Part shown: positions 60,536 to 64,000 of the stretch, one piece after another | Position numbering within the stretch: the first letter of the stretch is position 1 | Layout of the letters: the number at the start of each line of letters is the position of its first letter | NCBI GenBank assembly: GCA_965199875.1 | Contig: OZ241346.1 | Location: 1,116,001-1,180,000 of the forward strand | Source: VXYL01 sp965199875 | GTDB lineage: Bacteria > Pseudomonadota > Gammaproteobacteria > Pseudomonadales > Azotimanducaceae | Direction of reading: 5' to 3' | DNA: 64,000 nt | Translations under genes and position numbers: made by a program | The notes under the pieces: model-generated | The model's database searches: none | Told to the model about the DNA's origin: nothing | What the model saw: only the letters and a program-made list of their open reading frames with translations

Positions 60536-63500
60536 TCACGGCCCGTCCTCCGCCAGCAGCGACAGGCGCCAGCCGCGCAGGAAGGGGCGCCCGTCCGCCG
60601 CATGCACGGCGGCGGCGAACGTCCGCGTCGCCGTGCGGCCGTCGGCGGCGGTGGCGGTGATCGTCACCGCCGCCTCGCCTTCGCGGTGCGGCGTCACGAC
60701 CAGCGCGCCTCCCTCCACCGCCGCCTCGGCGACCGCCGGGTCGCTGGACGACGCCGCGTAGGACGTGCCGGCCATGGGGAACTCCAGGAAGACGTTCTCC
60801 AGCGCGATGCGCCAGCGGTCGTCCGTCGACAGCCGGCCGTCCGGCACGCCGTTCAGCACCAGCGGCCCGCCCACCTCGACGTGCAGGCCGGTCAGGCAGC
60901 TGCCGCGGAAACCGTGGAGGGAGGTGTCCTCGCCGCACGGTCCGGGGGTGAGGTCGGTGAGCAGCTCGGCGGTGGCGACGACGAGGCCGCCGCCGTCCGG
61001 CCTGACGTCCCAAAGGGGGCTGCTGGTTTCGCCCGAGTGGACGTACATGACCACCTGCGGTTCCTCCCCGTGCCAGAGGCCGCCGGAGGCGGAGAGGCGG
61101 AAGCGCAGGAACGTGGGCGCCCCCTGCGGCATGCGCATCGCCACCAGCCCGCCGTGGCCCGCGCCCGCGCGCCTCGGCCCGGCCTTCAGGACGAAGGGCG
61201 CGCCCGGATTGCCGTGCAGGGAGAGCTTCCCCACGCCGTTGCCGTGGGCGAAGAAGCGCTCCGGCAGGGCGCGCAGCCGGTTGTCGGCGAGTCCCAGCAG
61301 GTTCAGATTGGGCAGCGCGCGCAGCAGGTCCGGCGGCAGTTCCGACAGCCTGTTCCCGCTCAGGTCCATATCCCACAGCGTCGGGAGGTCCTCGTACCAT
61401 GCGGGATCGAGTTCCGTCAGGCCGACTTCCTCCAGCCACAGCACAGCCAGAGGGAGGCCGCGGAACAACCCCGGGGGCAGGGTGGGAAACTCGTTGGGCA
61501 TCATCGGCGTGTCTTCGTGGATGTTTCTTCGCCAGGAGCTCATGGAAAGCCGAACCAGGTTGGACAGGCCGTCGAAGACGCCCGCCTCCAGGTTCGACAG
61601 GGAGACGTTGTTCAGATTCAGGGACGTGAGGCTGTCGGCAACCCCCTGAAAGACGCCCGGGCGCAGTTCCGGCATCTCGACGTGTTGGAAGCCGATCGCC
61701 CACAGCTCGGGCAGGCCGTCGAAGACGCCGGGCTCGAGGGGGTCCATCGCAACGCCTTCGTATGGACGCCCCCACGCGTGGAAGATCTCCAGCTCGTCCA
61801 GTCCGGCAAAGACGCCGGGCGGGAGCGACAGCCCCGTGAGATCGTGCAGATACAGCACGCCGAGCACGGACAGTTCGCCGAAGGCGCCGGGCTGCAGCCC
61901 CGAGAGGTCGCTTCTGTATATGAACAGGCCGTCGAGGCGGGGGAGTCCCCGGAAGACCCCGGGGCGGATCCCCGCGACCTTCTCCAGAACCAGGGTGTCC
62001 ACGTCCGACAGGCCGTCGAAGGTGCCGGCCTCCAGGGCGATCGGCTCGCGGTTCGTCGAGATCCTTCGGATGCCGGGGCCAGTCCCAAGCCTCGCGTTGT
62101 ACACCTTCAGTTCTTGAAGGTTGGCCAGTCCGTCGAACACGCCGGCCGGCAAGGTTTCGCCGGGGCCGATCACCAGGCGCAGCGCGCCGAGGTTCGTCAG
62201 CCCGTCGAAGTCGCCCGGCGCCGGCGCCGGCATGGCTTCCTCGACAATCCATTGGGAACTGTTCGGTTTGATGACCCCCCCCAGGTCCAGCCGTCCCACG
62301 GTGGCCAGCTCCGCCGCCGACACTTCCCCGCAAGGCAGCCCCAGCTCCGCCAACAGCGCCTCGCGCACCGCCGCCGAGCGTTCGCACACCGGCTTGAGCG
62401 GCCTCGTGCCCGGCTGCACGCCCACGTGCATCTCCCCGGCCACCGCCAGCGCCACCTCCCGCTCCCAGCCGGCGTTCGCCGGCACCCGGTACCCGACCAC
62501 GCCGCTGCCGACCCCCGACGCCCCGCTCTCCACCGTGGCCACGCCGTCCACCGCCCGCGCCGTCCACGCGCAGCCGGCGTCCGCCTCCACGCGCACCGCG
62601 AACGCGCCCCCCTCGGCCGGAATGTCCGCCGGCCCCGACAGCCGGTAGCCGCAGCGCTCCGCGCTCTGCCGCCGCCTCGACACCTCGCGGCGCGTCTCGT
62701 TCAGGCTGCGGGCGGCGTCCGCCGGCCCGTCCACGGCGTCCGTCGGCTCCTCCCCGGGAACGCCCAGCGGATGCCCCAGGTGGCGGTGCCGCGGGTTGGA
62801 GAAGCGCGGCAGTCTGCCACTCCCCACGACGCTGGCCATGATGGTGAAGTACCACTTGTCCACCCGGAACTCGTAGCCGTGGCTGTACGGGAAGCGCCCG
62901 CGGTAGCCGTAGTCCTGGCGATGGTGCCCCAGCCCCATGTCGTGCCCCAGTTCGTGCGCCAGCATGCTGGCGGAACGGATGCTCCAAAGGCTGCAGCAGA
63001 CTCCCGACCCCGATGCCCTGCCGACGGCCCACACGTCGGCCGCGTAGGCGTCCAGGATTGCGTGGAACTCGTCCAGATAGGGGTGGTTGCTGAACTCCTC
63101 GGAGAGGAACAAGTCGAGCCCGTACGGTTTCGGCGGCGCCTCCAGTTCCACGGCGGCGACGAGCTCGATGCGCAGGTCCACCTCCGAGCGGGCGTAGGCG
63201 TCGTTGATCCACGCCACGTGGTGGTCCAGCATGGCCAGGGCGGCGCGGTGCCCCCCGACGTAGAGGCGTGCTGCCGGCGTGTAGAACAGTGCCAAGTCCA
63301 CCACCGAGCCGTCGTCGCCGCCGTCGTCCTCCGCTGAAGGGCCCGCCCCGGCGGCCGGTTGCCGGCGCGCCGTTCCGCCGGCGTCCGCCAGCGCCGGCGC
63401 CTCGCGGCCGCCGCCGTCCGCCCGCCCGCCGAAGACCGGCCCGCCCGGCGCTGGCGGCGCGCCGCTCCCGCACCGCCAGGAGCGGGGCTCCTTCCGCCTG

Positions 63501-63982
63501 ATGGCCTGCAGGCCGCCGCCGAGGGTGCGGATCTCATAGCTGGCCCCGGGCGTCCACACCGTGCCGTAGAACACCTCGCCGTTCGCCACCAGCGTCACCG
63601 CGCTCCCGGCCTCGCCGGCGACGCGCCCGGACAGCGAGTAGCCCCGCCGCGTCGCCGCCGCGCGCTCCAGCACCGCGGTCAGGGAGACGTCCGCGAACAG
63701 GTCCAGCGCCAGTTCGGCCGGCGCGCCGGCCTCCACCGCCCGCCGCGCCTCGGCCAGCGCCCGCAGGTCCGTCCGCGCCACCCGCAGCGGCGCCTCGGCG
63801 AAGCGGGGCCGCAGGCCGTCCTCCGGGAAGGGTCGCGGCGCGTCCGGGATCCGCACCGCCGCGGCGGCCACCTCCGTCTCCGCCGGCGCGGAGAACAGCG
63901 CCGGAGGCGCCGCCGCTTCGACGACGCCCGCCGCGGCCGCCAGCGCCGCCACGGCGCGGACGCGCCATCGGCCCCGTCTCAC
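60536..63982 (-). CDS. Secreted metzincin-family metalloprotease with leucine-rich repeats
   Basis: 1148 aa from GTG 63982 (MRRGRWRVRAVAALAAAAGV, signal peptide), overlapping the previous copy's stop as GTGA. Layout as in the left-array proteins: pro-domain (~90-165), metzincin domain with an intact zinc motif HELGHDMGLGHH (H343, E344, H347, H353) and Met-turn FTIMAS, a BACON-like domain (GYRLSGPADIPAEGGAFAVR), ~13 LRRs (~590-930), beta/Ig-like modules and the tail FLRGWRLSLLAEDGP. Unlike the two left copies it keeps the catalytic Glu, so it can be an active protease. Likely exported. Target unknown; the repeats probably provide binding specificity. Confidence 0.87.
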   Translation of the reverse strand: MRRGRWRVRAVAALAAAAGVVEAAAPPALFSAPAETEVAAAAVRIPDAPRPFPEDGLRPRFAEAPLRVARTDLRALAEARRAVEAGAPAELALDLFADVSLTAVLERAAATRRGYSLSGRVAGEAGSAVTLVANGEVFYGTVWTPGASYEIRTLGGGLQAIRRKEPRSWRCGSGAPPAPGGPVFGGRADGGGREAPALADAGGTARRQPAAGAGPSAEDDGGDDGSVVDLALFYTPAARLYVGGHRAALAMLDHHVAWINDAYARSEVDLRIELVAAVELEAPPKPYGLDLFLSEEFSNHPYLDEFHAILDAYAADVWAVGRASGSGVCCSLWSIRSASMLAHELGHDMGLGHHRQDYGYRGRFPYSHGYEFRVDKWYFTIMASVVGSGRLPRFSNPRHRHLGHPLGVPGEEPTDAVDGPADAARSLNETRREVSRRRQSAERCGYRLSGPADIPAEGGAFAVRVEADAGCAWTARAVDGVATVESGASGVGSGVVGYRVPANAGWEREVALAVAGEMHVGVQPGTRPLKPVCERSAAVREALLAELGLPCGEVSAAELATVGRLDLGGVIKPNSSQWIVEEAMPAPAPGDFDGLTNLGALRLVIGPGETLPAGVFDGLANLQELKVYNARLGTGPGIRRISTNREPIALEAGTFDGLSDVDTLVLEKVAGIRPGVFRGLPRLDGLFIYRSDLSGLQPGAFGELSVLGVLYLHDLTGLSLPPGVFAGLDELEIFHAWGRPYEGVAMDPLEPGVFDGLPELWAIGFQHVEMPELRPGVFQGVADSLTSLNLNNVSLSNLEAGVFDGLSNLVRLSMSSWRRNIHEDTPMMPNEFPTLPPGLFRGLPLAVLWLEEVGLTELDPAWYEDLPTLWDMDLSGNRLSELPPDLLRALPNLNLLGLADNRLRALPERFFAHGNGVGKLSLHGNPGAPFVLKAGPRRAGAGHGGLVAMRMPQGAPTFLRFRLSASGGLWHGEEPQVVMYVHSGETSSPLWDVRPDGGGLVVATAELLTDLTPGPCGEDTSLHGFRGSCLTGLHVEVGGPLVLNGVPDGRLSTDDRWRIALENVFLEFPMAGTSYAASSSDPAVAEAAVEGGALVVTPHREGEAAVTITATAADGRTATRTFAAAVHAADGRPFLRGWRLSLLAEDGP
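60553..60899 (-). repeat. Long-range inverted repeat, right arm (347 bp)
   Basis: Reverse complement of 8578-8924 with about six mismatches and no gaps. Encodes the Ig-like C-terminal module of the minus-strand LRR protein. Confidence 0.9.
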
Positions 63983-64000
63983 GGCCCGTCCTCCGCCAGC
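63979..64000 (-). CDS. Last codons of a further LRR array copy (rest outside window)
   Basis: The final 22 bases read L-A-E-D-G-P-stop on the minus strand, identical to the end of the gene at 60536-63982, and the TGA overlaps that gene's GTG start (GTGA). The right array therefore continues beyond the window. Confidence 0.75.

Overview
The window is G+C-rich, densely packed bacterial DNA. It looks proteobacterial, most likely gammaproteobacterial: the LexA-type boxes follow CTGT-N8-ACAG, there is a clean sigma-54 promoter, many genes overlap by 1-4 bp, and the gene families fit (DinB, FAN1-like VRR-NUC, MetX-like, NRAMP-like, HupE/UreJ, CRTAC1). Eukaryotic-style repeat proteins (typical leucine-rich repeats, ankyrin repeats) suggest a host-associated or symbiotic marine lineage, but that is inference; no rRNA or other taxonomic marker is present.

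Layout. (1) 1-9.8 kb, plus strand: a tandem array of near-identical secreted proteins (signal peptide, metzincin-like protease domain, BACON-like beta sandwich, ~14 leucine-rich repeats, Ig-like tail), ending in a frameshifted, truncated copy. (2) 9.9-13.4 kb: a three-gene operon (GCS2 ligase, M14 aspartoacylase-like hydrolase, MetX-like acyltransferase). (3) 13.5-17.6 kb, minus: a SelD fusion, a redoxin and dinB. (4) 17.7-25.1 kb: an Rpn relic, ADP-ribosylglycohydrolase, NRAMP-like transporter, methyltransferase, GFA protein, MATE pump, ferredoxin and two small membrane proteins. (5) 25.2-27.4 kb: coaE, a PHP phosphoesterase and two MaoC-type proteins in one coupled operon. (6) 27.4-32.3 kb, minus: cytochrome c, HupE/UreJ, a membrane anchor protein, cytochrome oxidase subunit III and a copper P-type ATPase. 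(7) 32.5-36.6 kb: a PspB-like gene behind a sigma-54 promoter, then two DUF6644-type membrane proteins, a DUF6152 protein and two related secreted proteins on the minus strand. (8) 36.6-42.6 kb, minus: an apparently SOS-controlled helicase-nuclease/FAN1 pair, an SDR and nadK. (9) 42.8-54.4 kb, plus: cysE, an ELM1-like glycosyltransferase, then a large export-and-redox cluster (TPR/FG-GAP lipoprotein, five-heme cytochrome, CRTAC1 protein, flavin-dependent-halogenase-like enzyme). (10) 54.4-60.3 kb: an orphan DNA methyltransferase, two Fe(II)/2-oxoglutarate dioxygenases, an ankyrin-Rpn fusion and a decayed AAA ATPase. (11) 60.5-64 kb, minus: a second LRR-metzincin array running off the window.

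The most unusual feature is the pair of LRR-metzincin arrays that point toward each other around ~51 kb of ordinary genes. Both complete left-array copies have valine in place of the catalytic glutamate of the zinc motif, while the right-array copy keeps it. The arrays share a 347-bp inverted repeat (about six mismatches by eye), so the segment between them could invert. Copies differ in short patches within otherwise near-identical sequence, as expected of a diversifying, recombining surface or effector family. The second candidate system is the halogenase/CRTAC1/five-heme cytochrome cluster at 45-54 kb.
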